Below are positions 1 through 5,244 of a DNA stretch of 5,244 bases, one piece after another (the first letter of the stretch is position 1; each line of letters opens with the position of its first letter). A model generated the notes under the pieces. It worked only from the letters and a program-made list of their open reading frames with translations. It made no database searches and was not told the DNA's origin. This DNA is from an uncultured Erysipelotrichaceae bacterium (GTDB lineage: Bacteria > Bacillota_I > Bacilli_A > Erysipelotrichales > Erysipelotrichaceae), in assembly GCA_937902945.1 (NCBI GenBank), contig CALEMD010000329.1:1-5244 (forward strand). Reading direction: 5' to 3'. A program made the translations under genes and the position numbers.

Positions 1-29
1 TGGAGTTCAGACGTGTGCTCTTCCGATCT
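1..29. other. Residual Illumina TruSeq read-2 adapter (sequencing artefact)
   Basis: These bases read as the 3' portion of the standard TruSeq read-2 adapter, ending in the diagnostic GTGCTCTTCCGATCT. They are library DNA that survived trimming and was assembled at the contig edge. Biological sequence starts at base 30. The artefact is harmful because the leftward reading frame of the adjacent lipoprotein gene stays open through it and would append nine spurious residues (RSEEHTSEL) to the predicted protein. Confidence 0.97.
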
Positions 30-593
30 ACTGTCAATGCCTGATCCGTTTGCCGCAATGGCATCCGCAAACATGATGTCATATGCAGGTGTGCCTACAT
101 GATCTGTTTCTTTAGAAGTATTGACTGCTATATCTGTGATTGCTGATTTGCTGAAGGTTACATCCAGTGTTAACGGTCCATTATATCCTTCGGCAGTACC
201 GGTATAAGTACCTTCTGTATATGTCAGTTCTGCATTGTTAGCATCTTTGCCGCTTGCTGATTCTAAGGCTTTTGCCAATGCCTCTTTTACTGCTGTGGAA
301 GTTACTGTAGCTCCTGATACACCATCGATTTCAGCACTTTGAGCTTTTGTGATCTGTGATGTCAGTTCTTCTAAAGCAGCTCCGCCAACGGATGGTGTTT
401 CATCTGCTCCTTCGATCTGAACATCGGTGATTTTGCTTGTGTCTGTGGTAATAGTTACTTTTACTTTGCCGCCGAATCCATCAGCTTCGCCAGTATATGT
501 TCCCGCTGTGTAAATGGCCGCTGTCTTTGATTGGCAGCCGAATAAAGAGACAGCCATCAGACTGGATACTAAAACTTTCAATCCTTTTTTCAT
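30..593 (-). CDS. FMN-binding lipoprotein / flavoprotein reductase, N-terminal part (3' end missing)
   Basis: The first 188 residues are present; the gene runs off the contig. Residues 1-19 are a lipoprotein signal peptide (basic MKKGLK, hydrophobic core) ending in a lipobox LFG-C with Cys20 as the lipidation site, so the protein is probably anchored on the outer face of the membrane. Two tandem FMN-binding (PF04205-like) repeats follow. Repeat 1, about 30-112, opens with AGTYTGEADGFGG and contains DGVSGATVTS, which matches the Dgx(s/t)(s/g)AT motif where ApbE attaches FMN covalently; Thr96 is the predicted acceptor. Repeat 2 opens at about 127 with EGTYTGTAEGYNG and is cut at NGSGIDS, just before its own motif would be expected. 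The start at 593 has a strong GGAGGG site 4 bases upstream. In this family such repeats either stand alone or precede an FAD-dependent fumarate- or urocanate-type reductase domain; which applies here cannot be seen. Expression probably depends on the divergent MerR regulator. Confidence 0.9.
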
Positions 594-606
594 CTTTCCC
601 TCCAAA

Positions 607-630
607 CATTTGTACTATCTTTCACAAATG
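607..630 (-). promoter_or_regulatory. Hairpin at the 5' end of the lipoprotein mRNA leader
   Basis: CATTTGT and ACAAATG form a perfect 7-bp inverted repeat around a 10-base loop. Given the promoter at 639-669, transcription should begin near 632, so this stem would sit at the very 5' end of the transcript. It ends 3 bases before the GGAGGG ribosome binding site (598-603). Likely roles are protection of the mRNA 5' end or modulation of ribosome access. A second DNA-binding site is the alternative. The structure is seen; the function is inferred. Confidence 0.45.
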
Positions 631-637
631 GTATATT
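610..637 (+). promoter_or_regulatory. Weak candidate promoter for the merR gene
   Basis: TTGTAC (610-615) and TATATT (632-637) are separated by 16 bases and face the regulator gene. A start near 644 would place the palindromic operator (646-666) immediately downstream of +1. Binding by the regulator there would then reduce its own transcription, a common arrangement for MerR proteins. Both boxes deviate from consensus in an AT-rich region, so chance resemblance is possible. Confidence 0.3.
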
Positions 638-638
638 T

Positions 639-669
639 AGTATAAACTCTGTATTGAATACAGGGTCAA
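639..669 (-). promoter_or_regulatory. MerR-type promoter with 19-bp spacer, driving the FMN-binding lipoprotein gene
   Basis: Reading leftward, the -35 box is TTGACC (669-664) and the -10 box is TATACT (644-639), both near consensus. They are separated by 19 bp (645-663) instead of the usual 17. MerR-family activators act on exactly such overlong spacers: they bind a dyad between the boxes and distort the DNA so that polymerase can engage both. A perfect palindrome fills the spacer here and abuts the -35 box. The predicted transcript start is near 632, giving a leader of about 40 bases before the start codon at 593. Confidence 0.85.
646..666. promoter_or_regulatory. Palindromic operator for the divergent MerR regulator
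   Basis: The core CTGTATTGAATACAG (649-663) is a perfect 7+1+7 palindrome. With one mismatched pair (648/664) the symmetry extends to 21 bp (AC at 646-647, GT at 665-666), centred on 656. It lies inside the 19-bp spacer of the leftward promoter and about 23 bp upstream of the merR start codon. This is the expected position for a site that activates the flavoprotein gene and may autoregulate merR. That the neighbouring regulator binds here is inference from position and family. Confidence 0.82.
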
Positions 670-688
670 TAGGACAGGAGAGAATTCT

Positions 689-1534
689 ATGCACATAAAT
701 GAACTGTCAAAAATCAGCGGCATTCATGTTGAAACAATACGTTCCTACCGCATGAAAGGATTATTGCATCCGGCAAAGCTGGATAACGGCTATTATGATT
801 ACTCACTGAGTGATTATGTTGATTTGACATATATCAGAAAGCTTAGAAACTTTTCTCTGTCGATTGATGATATTGAAGGTACTTTTAATTCTTCCATTGA
901 AAATCAAATTGAAGTATTGAATCATAAAGAAAACAGCATAAAGGAACAGATAGAGGATCTTTATGATCAGCTGAAATATATCGAATTTGAAAAGCAGCAT
1001 ATTGATGAAAGCCAGACTTCTAAAGATTCAGAAGTTATCAAAGCACAATCCATTGATGACAAGATAGATTTTTATGATTTAAGTATCATTAACGAAATTG
1101 AAGATCTGCCGCAGATCACTAAATTCTACCGCAAATCAACACCTACTATTTTAATTGATAAAGATTTGTTAAATGGTGAATGCAGGGATATGATAATTCC
1201 TTTGAAGATCGGTGTTGGTTCATATCGGTATATCTTTGAACAGAATCATATGAATATACCGACTGCGAATAATACTGTTCCAAATGGCATATACCTTTCA
1301 CAAGTTTTAGTCTTAGATAATCTAGAGAAAATCAGCTTATTGAAATTGAAACCGCTTATGGATTATGCCAAAGCGAGCAATACTCCTTTTGTAAGCAATA
1401 CCACAGCCTATCTGATATCTATCAAGAATATGAATAACAGGCCTCTTTATTACTTCCGCATCAGAGCCTGCATTGAAACGAACAATATAAAAACAGGACG
1501 TATGTCCTGTTTAGGCAATGACTGCAATCATTAA
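689..1534 (+). CDS. MerR-family transcriptional regulator with unrecognised effector domain
   Basis: This is a 281-residue DNA-binding regulator. Residues 1-66 form a MerR winged helix-turn-helix: INELSKISGIHVETIRSYRMKG is the HTH, NGYYDYS the wing, and the LRNFSLSIDDI segment the second helical pair. The usual RYYE of the recognition region is RSYR here. Residues about 70-108 (ENQIEVLNHKENSIKEQ...) look like the antiparallel dimerisation coiled coil. Residues about 120-265 form a mixed C-terminal domain of the length of GyrI/BmrR-like ligand-binding modules, but I do not recognise a specific family or ligand. Cysteines are at 165, 261, 274 and 279. The ATG has AGGAGAG 6 bases upstream. The gene diverges from the FMN-binding lipoprotein gene across a MerR-type promoter, so that gene is the probable target. 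It looks AT-richer than the genes to its right. Its last codons overlap the stop of the convergent pseudouridine synthase gene by 4 bp and contain that operon's terminator. Confidence 0.9.
   Translation: MHINELSKISGIHVETIRSYRMKGLLHPAKLDNGYYDYSLSDYVDLTYIRKLRNFSLSIDDIEGTFNSSIENQIEVLNHKENSIKEQIEDLYDQLKYIEFEKQHIDESQTSKDSEVIKAQSIDDKIDFYDLSIINEIEDLPQITKFYRKSTPTILIDKDLLNGECRDMIIPLKIGVGSYRYIFEQNHMNIPTANNTVPNGIYLSQVLVLDNLEKISLLKLKPLMDYAKASNTPFVSNTTAYLISIKNMNNRPLYYFRIRACIETNNIKTGRMSCLGNDCNH
1481..1512 (-). terminator. Intrinsic terminator of the leftward operon, inside the merR coding sequence
   Basis: AAACAGGAC (1491-1499) and GTCCTGTTT (1504-1512) form a perfect 9-bp stem with a 4-base loop. Read leftward, the stem is followed at once by a T-rich run (GTCCTGTTTTTATATTGTT), giving the hairpin plus U-tract of a Rho-independent terminator 18 bases after the stop codon of the pseudouridine synthase gene. 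Read rightward, the stem is followed by AGGCAATG, with no T run, so it should act only on the leftward operon. The same bases encode residues about 265-275 of the MerR regulator. Confidence 0.8.
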
Positions 1535-2436
1535 TGTTCTATCTTATATGCAAATCGTTCATAGGCAGGGTTTGGAATGTCATTGATGGTAATACTGACA
1601 CCTGTCAAAGGATGGATATAGGTGAGCTGATCTGCCCACAGACCCATTTCTTCAAAGCCTGTATTTGGGGTTCCATAGAGCGGGTCATTGACAATAGGAA
1701 AGCCGGCATTGGAAAGATGCACACGGATCTGATGGGTGCGTCCGGTCAACAGATTGCAGCTGAATAGCAGCAGCGGTCCGCTTTTAGCAACACACACAGC
1801 ACGTGTGCATGCCTGTTTTCCAGTTGCGGATATGCGATACTTGCCATTAACGTGACGATCCTTGCCGATGGCCTGATTGAATGTGAACAACTGACGCAGC
1901 TTGCATGTACCGGTTGTGACTGCAAGATAATGCTGTTCGATTTTCTTCTGTTCCATCTGGCTGTCAAGCCAAGGCTGGAAGAAGGGGATCTTGCTGAAAA
2001 GGACAAGACCGGCAGTGGCTTCATCAAGCCTGTGCAGATAGCGCACTGGTGTATGAATGCCATGGTTTGCCTGCCAGGCTGCTGCCTGGGCTGCAAGACA
2101 TTTTTTGTCTTCCGGTTCACCATAGATGATGCAGCCGGGATTCTTATGCACAGCATAGACAAAGTCATCTTCATAGACCACTTTACATTCCTTGTTTGCT
2201 TCTGGGAAACCGGGCTCTGCTGGATGATTCGGTATCATCAGCTGATCATGTGCTTTGAGTTCAGTGCTGAAATCAGTTATATGCTTATGATTGAGAGTGA
2301 AAGAAGAATCCTGTTTCAATAGATACCGATTCTTTGATGACTGCAGGAATCGATCCATGAATGCATCGATTGTAAGAGGCAGATCCTTTTCATCAAAGAT
2401 AAGAAGGAATCTTCCCGGTTTATTCTGAAATCGCAT
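1531..2436 (-). CDS. RluA-family RNA pseudouridine synthase
   Basis: This 301-residue cytoplasmic enzyme isomerises specific uridines in rRNA or tRNA to pseudouridine. After a divergent N-terminal region of about 80 residues come the family motifs in order. VVYEDDFVYAVHKNPG (86-101) stands where most members have K-P-x-G. RYLHRLDEATAG (132-143) contains the catalytic Asp138. HYLAVTTG (169-176) is followed by the GKQACTRAVCV strand. LLTGRTHQIRVHLSNAGFPIVNDPLYG (229-255) is the conserved RNA/active-site loop. Target specificity (RluD-, RluC- or RluA-like) cannot be read from these motifs. I chose the ATG at 2436 over the one at 2463 because AAGGAGA lies 5 bases upstream of the former and the longer version adds only an unconserved lysine-rich stretch. 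The gene overlaps the end of the methyltransferase gene by 17 bp, so translation is probably coupled. It is the last gene of the operon. Confidence 0.93.
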   Translation of the reverse strand: MRFQNKPGRFLLIFDEKDLPLTIDAFMDRFLQSSKNRYLLKQDSSFTLNHKHITDFSTELKAHDQLMIPNHPAEPGFPEANKECKVVYEDDFVYAVHKNPGCIIYGEPEDKKCLAAQAAAWQANHGIHTPVRYLHRLDEATAGLVLFSKIPFFQPWLDSQMEQKKIEQHYLAVTTGTCKLRQLFTFNQAIGKDRHVNGKYRISATGKQACTRAVCVAKSGPLLLFSCNLLTGRTHQIRVHLSNAGFPIVNDPLYGTPNTGFEEMGLWADQLTYIHPLTGVSITINDIPNPAYERFAYKIEH

Positions 2437-3778
2437 GGCTGTCTCCTTTTTTCTTTGAAGCATTTCTAGTCAGAACAATCAGTGATTCTACATGAGGTGT
2501 TTCTGGAAACAGATCAAATGGAATGATGGTTCTGACGGTAAAGGTACTCTGCAGCTCATTGATATTGCGGGCGGCAGTAGAAGGGTTGCAGGAGATATAG
2601 ACAATTCTTGAAATACTGCTGTTCAGTATCAGTGATATCATCTGCGGATCCATGCCGCTGCGCGGCGGATCGGCAAGCAGTGTATCAACATTCTCTTCCT
2701 TCAGTATCTTGGAAAGTCCTTCAGCCGCATCTGCACAGATGAAGTCAACATGGTCTTCAACGTGATTCAATACAGCATTTGCCTTGGCATTGACGATTGC
2801 TTCCGGTACAGATTCAATGCCGATGATCTTCTTTGCTTTAGCTGCTGCCATGATGCTCATGGCACCTACTCCGCAGTATGCTTCAACCATTGTATTGCAG
2901 GGATCAATCTTATCAATTGCCATCTTATAAAGAGATGCTGCCATCGCATCATTCATCTGAAAGAATGACTGGCAGGACAGCTGCAGCTGAATGCCATTGA
3001 CAGAGGCTATGATATGCCCATCTCCGGCAAGCACTTCTGCAGTTCTGCCAAAGATATCACGGCTTCTGCGATTGCCATTGACAGAGTATGCAACCGTCTT
3101 TACACCTTCAATTGCCGCAAGACGCTGAACGAGTTCTGCATCCGGTTTTGTTCTTCCTGTAATCAATGCAATCTGATACTGATCATTGAGTCCTCTGACA
3201 TAGAGATAGCGAAGGCCGTCACTATGCTTGATATCAAAAGCAGTCATGCTGGAGGTACTGATGATATCCAGTGCCTGTCTGCGTACTTCTTCAAGCTTTG
3301 TCTGATGGATCATACATGTATCAATCGGTACAAACTGATTGCTGCCGGAACGGTACATGCCGCTGACCATGCGGCCTTTGATTCTCTGCACCGGCATCTT
3401 GCAGCTGTTGCGGTAATGGAAATTGTTATGATCTGTTTTTATATCACGTATCAAAGAAGGATTGACATGTGCATATTTGCGCATGGCTTCAGTAAGCAGC
3501 TGTTTCTTGAATGAAAGCTGTGCGGCATGCGATACATGCATAAAGGCACATCCTGAACATTCTTTCTGATATCTGCATTCAGGAGTGACACGCACTGAAG
3601 AAACGGAAGTGATCTTTACCAGTTCTGCTCTTTCAAAGCGCTCCTGTGTTTCTGTGATTCTGATAAGTGCTGTTTCATTTGGCAAAACACCTGCACAGAA
3701 GACAGGCTTGCGATCATGATAGCCGATTCCTTCGCCATTGATTCCTATTTTTACAAATTGAATTTCAAGTGTTTCCAT
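2420..3778 (-). CDS. rlmD: 23S rRNA (uracil-5-)-methyltransferase, RlmD/RlmCD type
   Basis: This 452-residue protein is a full-length SAM-dependent enzyme that makes 5-methyluridine in 23S rRNA. Residues about 1-57 form an N-terminal TRAM RNA-binding domain. Cys68, Cys74, Cys77 (C-x5-C-x2-C) and Cys155 match the four iron-sulfur ligands of RumA/RlmD. Then follow SFFQMN (271-276), the SAM-binding EAYCGVGAMSI (299-309), DPPRSGMD (370-377), SCNPSTAARN with catalytic Cys397, and the C-terminal PHVES with the probable general base Glu431. All key residues are present. In Gram-positive bacteria one such enzyme (RlmCD) can modify both U747 and U1939, and this sequence alone does not decide between single and dual specificity. 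The ATG at 3778 is preceded by GAGG with 5-base spacing, which overlaps the TGA stop of the upstream DHHW gene across a 7-bp gap. The downstream pseudouridine synthase gene starts within its last 17 bases. Confidence 0.94.
   Translation of the reverse strand: METLEIQFVKIGINGEGIGYHDRKPVFCAGVLPNETALIRITETQERFERAELVKITSVSSVRVTPECRYQKECSGCAFMHVSHAAQLSFKKQLLTEAMRKYAHVNPSLIRDIKTDHNNFHYRNSCKMPVQRIKGRMVSGMYRSGSNQFVPIDTCMIHQTKLEEVRRQALDIISTSSMTAFDIKHSDGLRYLYVRGLNDQYQIALITGRTKPDAELVQRLAAIEGVKTVAYSVNGNRRSRDIFGRTAEVLAGDGHIIASVNGIQLQLSCQSFFQMNDAMAASLYKMAIDKIDPCNTMVEAYCGVGAMSIMAAAKAKKIIGIESVPEAIVNAKANAVLNHVEDHVDFICADAAEGLSKILKEENVDTLLADPPRSGMDPQMISLILNSSISRIVYISCNPSTAARNINELQSTFTVRTIIPFDLFPETPHVESLIVLTRNASKKKGDSHAISE
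2442..2448 (-). promoter_or_regulatory. Ribosome binding site that fixes the start of the pseudouridine synthase gene
   Basis: Leftward, AAGGAGA followed by CAGCC and then ATG (2436-2434) is near-ideal spacing. The site lies within the last codons (KKKGDSH) of the upstream methyltransferase gene. Ribosomes finishing that gene would be well placed to reinitiate, and the in-frame ATG at 2463 is disfavoured. Confidence 0.8.
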
Positions 3779-3785
3779 GTTTTCC

Positions 3786-4895
3786 TCATTTCAGAAATGC
3801 CAGATTCGTGTCCTGGCAGAAGTTATCCAGGCTGTATATAAAGTATATGTCGGTATTGTCTTGATCAGTGATCAGATCGCTGACAGCGTTATGGTAGTAG
3901 CGCAGATCAATGACTTCTATATCACTGTATTCTTCTGCCAGGTATGGAATCAGAATATGGGCATAGGAGTCTTTGATAATGATGGCTTTTTTCTGCGTAT
4001 CCGCATCTGTAGTGATATGCACACTGGCATGATTGCCATCGAGATAGTAAGGGTATTTGTCCTTTTCGTCCAGTCTTTTCGTACTGTACAGAGTATCTGC
4101 TTCAGTGCCATCATCATATTCTACCTGTACTGAAACCGGATCTTTGGCAGTGATTGTATAGATGCTGTCTGCTTTTGTCCAGAAGGCACCGGATTTTGAA
4201 TACATGGTACCTGAGAAGGAATCAGAGGCTGTCTCATAGCTGAATTCTTCAGCTTCTGTATGCAGCACTGCATCACAGATTGCCTTATATCCAATATATG
4301 CACCTTTTTCATTCCAGTGATGGTCTGTTTTAAAGTAGGCATCATCAGCATTTTTTAAGTCATCACTCAGATCAATGAAGTTCTGATTGCCAAGCTGTGC
4401 ACTGATCTCTTTGATCAGTGCTTCCTGGTCAACGTTATAGGCACCATATGGAAGGGTATCACTTTCTCCATATGCGGCGGTAGGCACAAGCATGATATTG
4501 ACACTGCTTCCAATAGAATCTGCAAATGCTTCAATAGAAGCTGCATTGCCGGCAGGAATCTTTGGATTATAGCTGAAGAACTGAGAGATGAGTCTGTCGT
4601 CATCCGCAAAGTATACGGAATTGTTTTCAATTGCCCCTGATGCTTTGCGGGTGGCTGCCTTCGTTTCAATCCACTTGTCTCTGCCAATGAAGTGATCACT
4701 GAACCACTTCTCAAAATCCGTATCAAACTCACCGGAGAATACATGCTTAACAGATACTTCCGGTTCCTTAGCAAGATAGCGGTTTTCATTGGCAGAATAA
4801 TCACTCTTTGGATACAGTGCATTGGCAATGGAAAAACCCCCGATGAATATCAGGAATATGCCGATCGTCAGTTTTTTATCCAGGTCTTTTGCCAT
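3786..4895 (-). CDS. DHHW/AlgX-like SGNH-fold protein, partner of MBOAT acyltransferase
   Basis: This 369-residue membrane-anchored protein is predicted to take part in O-acylation (usually acetylation) of a surface polysaccharide. Residues about 9-28 form one N-terminal transmembrane segment or uncleaved signal, with the rest outside. The family block ENRYLAKEPEVSV...GEFDTDFEKWFSDHFIGRDKWI (37-76) is intact. TDHHWNEKGAY (190-200) is the name-giving motif, with Asp191 and His193 as probable catalytic residues by analogy with the DxH pair of AlgX/AlgJ. IIIKDSYAH (306-313) carries Ser310, the likely nucleophile. The complete Ser-His-Asp set suggests an active esterase or acyltransferase. It starts 11 bp after the MBOAT stop, with only a weak purine-rich AAGAGA site, so coupling to the upstream gene is likely. 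The MBOAT protein would move acyl groups across the membrane and this protein would place them on the polymer. The polymer itself is unknown. Confidence 0.9.
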   Translation of the reverse strand: MAKDLDKKLTIGIFLIFIGGFSIANALYPKSDYSANENRYLAKEPEVSVKHVFSGEFDTDFEKWFSDHFIGRDKWIETKAATRKASGAIENNSVYFADDDRLISQFFSYNPKIPAGNAASIEAFADSIGSSVNIMLVPTAAYGESDTLPYGAYNVDQEALIKEISAQLGNQNFIDLSDDLKNADDAYFKTDHHWNEKGAYIGYKAICDAVLHTEAEEFSYETASDSFSGTMYSKSGAFWTKADSIYTITAKDPVSVQVEYDDGTEADTLYSTKRLDEKDKYPYYLDGNHASVHITTDADTQKKAIIIKDSYAHILIPYLAEEYSDIEVIDLRYYHNAVSDLITDQDNTDIYFIYSLDNFCQDTNLAFLK

Positions 4896-4906
4896 ATGTT
4901 CTCTTC

Positions 4907-5244
4907 TTAGAAACGGAAATACAGAAATGGGTTATAGGAAGCATCCACTGTGAATGCTGTACAGATGATCAATGCCGCAAGGATCAATAGCGGATAGAGA
5001 TAGGTACGTCTGTCCTTAGACATGAAGGCATTGAATGCCTTAGTAAAGGAAGGCGTGCAGGCTATGATGCAGACAATCATAAGAAAGAAGTTATTGCGCA
5101 GGTAATAGACAGTCAGACTGTCTATTAAGCCTGCAGATCCAAACAGAAAGCCGATATAGGAAATGGCTTTGGAAAGATCAGTGAAGGCGAAGAATACCCA
5201 AGCAATCAGAATGATGAACAGGGTATACAGATGACGGATAAAGG
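4907..5244 (-). CDS. MBOAT-family O-acyltransferase (AlgI/DltB-like), C-terminal 111 residues
   Basis: The reading frame enters from the right edge and ends with TAA at 4907-4909. The visible protein has hydrophobic segments LYTLFIILIAWVFFAF, NFFLMIVCIIACT and LYPLLILAALIICTAFA, separated by short polar loops. It ends in YNPFLYFRF, the characteristic C-terminus of bacterial AlgI-like MBOAT proteins. The WVFFAF...A..Y motif region is also typical. Such proteins are multi-spanning membrane enzymes that pass acyl groups (commonly acetyl) from cytoplasmic donors to extracellular polysaccharides. The catalytic histidine lies upstream, outside the window, so activity cannot be judged. It is followed after 11 bp by its usual partner, a DHHW protein. 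A strong inverted repeat lies within its coding sequence at 5098-5134. Confidence 0.9.
   Translation of the reverse strand, partial: FIRHLYTLFIILIAWVFFAFTDLSKAISYIGFLFGSAGLIDSLTVYYLRNNFFLMIVCIIACTPSFTKAFNAFMSKDRRTYLYPLLILAALIICTAFTVDASYNPFLYFRF
5098..5134. repeat. Near-perfect inverted repeat within the MBOAT coding sequence
   Basis: TAATAGACAGTC (5103-5114) is followed by a single A and then its exact reverse complement GACTGTCTATTA (5116-5127). After a 2-base AG bulge the outer GCAGG (5098-5102) pairs with CCTGC (5130-5134), for 17 base pairs in 37 bases. The sequence encodes LIDSLTVYYLRN of the MBOAT protein with no frame disruption. It could form a strong hairpin in either strand or the mRNA. 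No T-run follows on either side, so it does not look like a classical terminator. Its role is unknown. Confidence 0.75.

Noticed and set aside
803..1000. Leftward open frame of 65 residues within merR
   Set aside because: It is antisense to the MerR DNA-binding and coiled-coil region, and its phenylalanine- and isoleucine-rich composition is typical of the complement of a lysine/glutamate-rich coiled coil.
1103..1117. Palindrome GATCTGC-C-GCAGATC in merR
   Set aside because: It is a 7+1+7 match in coding sequence with no promoter elements around it and encodes an ordinary stretch of the protein. It is most likely chance, though a second regulator site cannot be wholly excluded.
1534..2322. 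Rightward open frames at 1534-1767 and 1852-2322
   Set aside because: They are antisense to the pseudouridine synthase gene, which has all its family motifs. Their translations are cysteine-rich and show no recognisable domain, and they have no convincing ribosome binding sites.
2850..2870. Inverted repeat GCCATGA-TGC-TCATGGC in the methyltransferase gene
   Set aside because: It is a short stem in the alanine/methionine-rich segment after the SAM-binding motif, with no T-run or other regulatory context. Codon composition explains it.
2750..3514. Rightward open frames within the methyltransferase gene
   Set aside because: They are shadows of a gene whose iron-sulfur, SAM-binding and catalytic motifs are all on the leftward strand.
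3858..3876. Tandem TGATCAG TGATCAG near the 3' end of the DHHW gene
   Set aside because: Two 7-base copies encode a normal part of the protein (SDLITDQD). This is too short to call a repeat element or binding site.
3777..4133. Rightward open frame of 118 residues with hydrophobic stretches
   Set aside because: It lies opposite the C-terminal part of the DHHW gene. The hydrophobic look arises from complementing charged codons, and the leftward frame has the TDHHW and KDSYAH motifs.

Overview
The window is the end of a contig from a low-to-moderate GC Gram-positive bacterium. Strong purine-rich Shine-Dalgarno sites, an FMN-binding lipoprotein, and an MBOAT/DHHW surface-acetylation pair point to a gut-type member of the Bacillota. 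My best guess is an Erysipelotrichia-like lineage, which is a family-level impression rather than a proof. The first 29 bases are not biological: they match the 3' part of the Illumina TruSeq read-2 adapter, so genuine sequence starts at 30. No mobile element, CRISPR array, tRNA or rRNA is visible, and there is no long gene-free stretch.

Left part (30-1534): two divergent genes share a 95-bp intergenic region. Leftward is the N-terminal part of a secreted lipoprotein with tandem FMN-binding domains and a covalent-flavinylation motif. This is the architecture of extracellular flavin-based electron transfer proteins or flavoprotein reductases; the rest lies beyond the contig end. Rightward is a MerR-family regulator with an unrecognised sensory domain. 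Between them lies a textbook MerR-type promoter facing the lipoprotein gene. It has near-consensus -35 and -10 boxes, an unusually long 19-bp spacer, and a perfect 15-bp palindrome inside that spacer. The regulator is therefore very likely the dedicated activator of the flavoprotein gene, which makes this a compact sensor and redox-enzyme unit and the most interesting part of the window.

Right part (1531-5244, all leftward): a tightly packed operon in the order MBOAT O-acyltransferase (C-terminal end only), DHHW/AlgX-like partner, RlmD-type 23S rRNA uracil-5 methyltransferase, RluA-family pseudouridine synthase. Gaps are 11 and 7 bp, and the last junction is a 17-bp overlap, so translation is probably coupled. 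The first two genes should act together to O-acylate a cell-surface or extracellular polysaccharide. The last two modify RNA in the cytoplasm. Their pairing looks like genomic convenience rather than one pathway.

The two halves meet tail to tail with a 4-bp overlap of stop codons (TTAA, 1531-1534). The intrinsic terminator of the leftward operon lies inside the 3' end of the merR coding sequence, so that DNA serves both as protein code and as a terminator. A second structural oddity is a 37-bp, 17-base-pair inverted repeat (5098-5134) within the MBOAT coding sequence.
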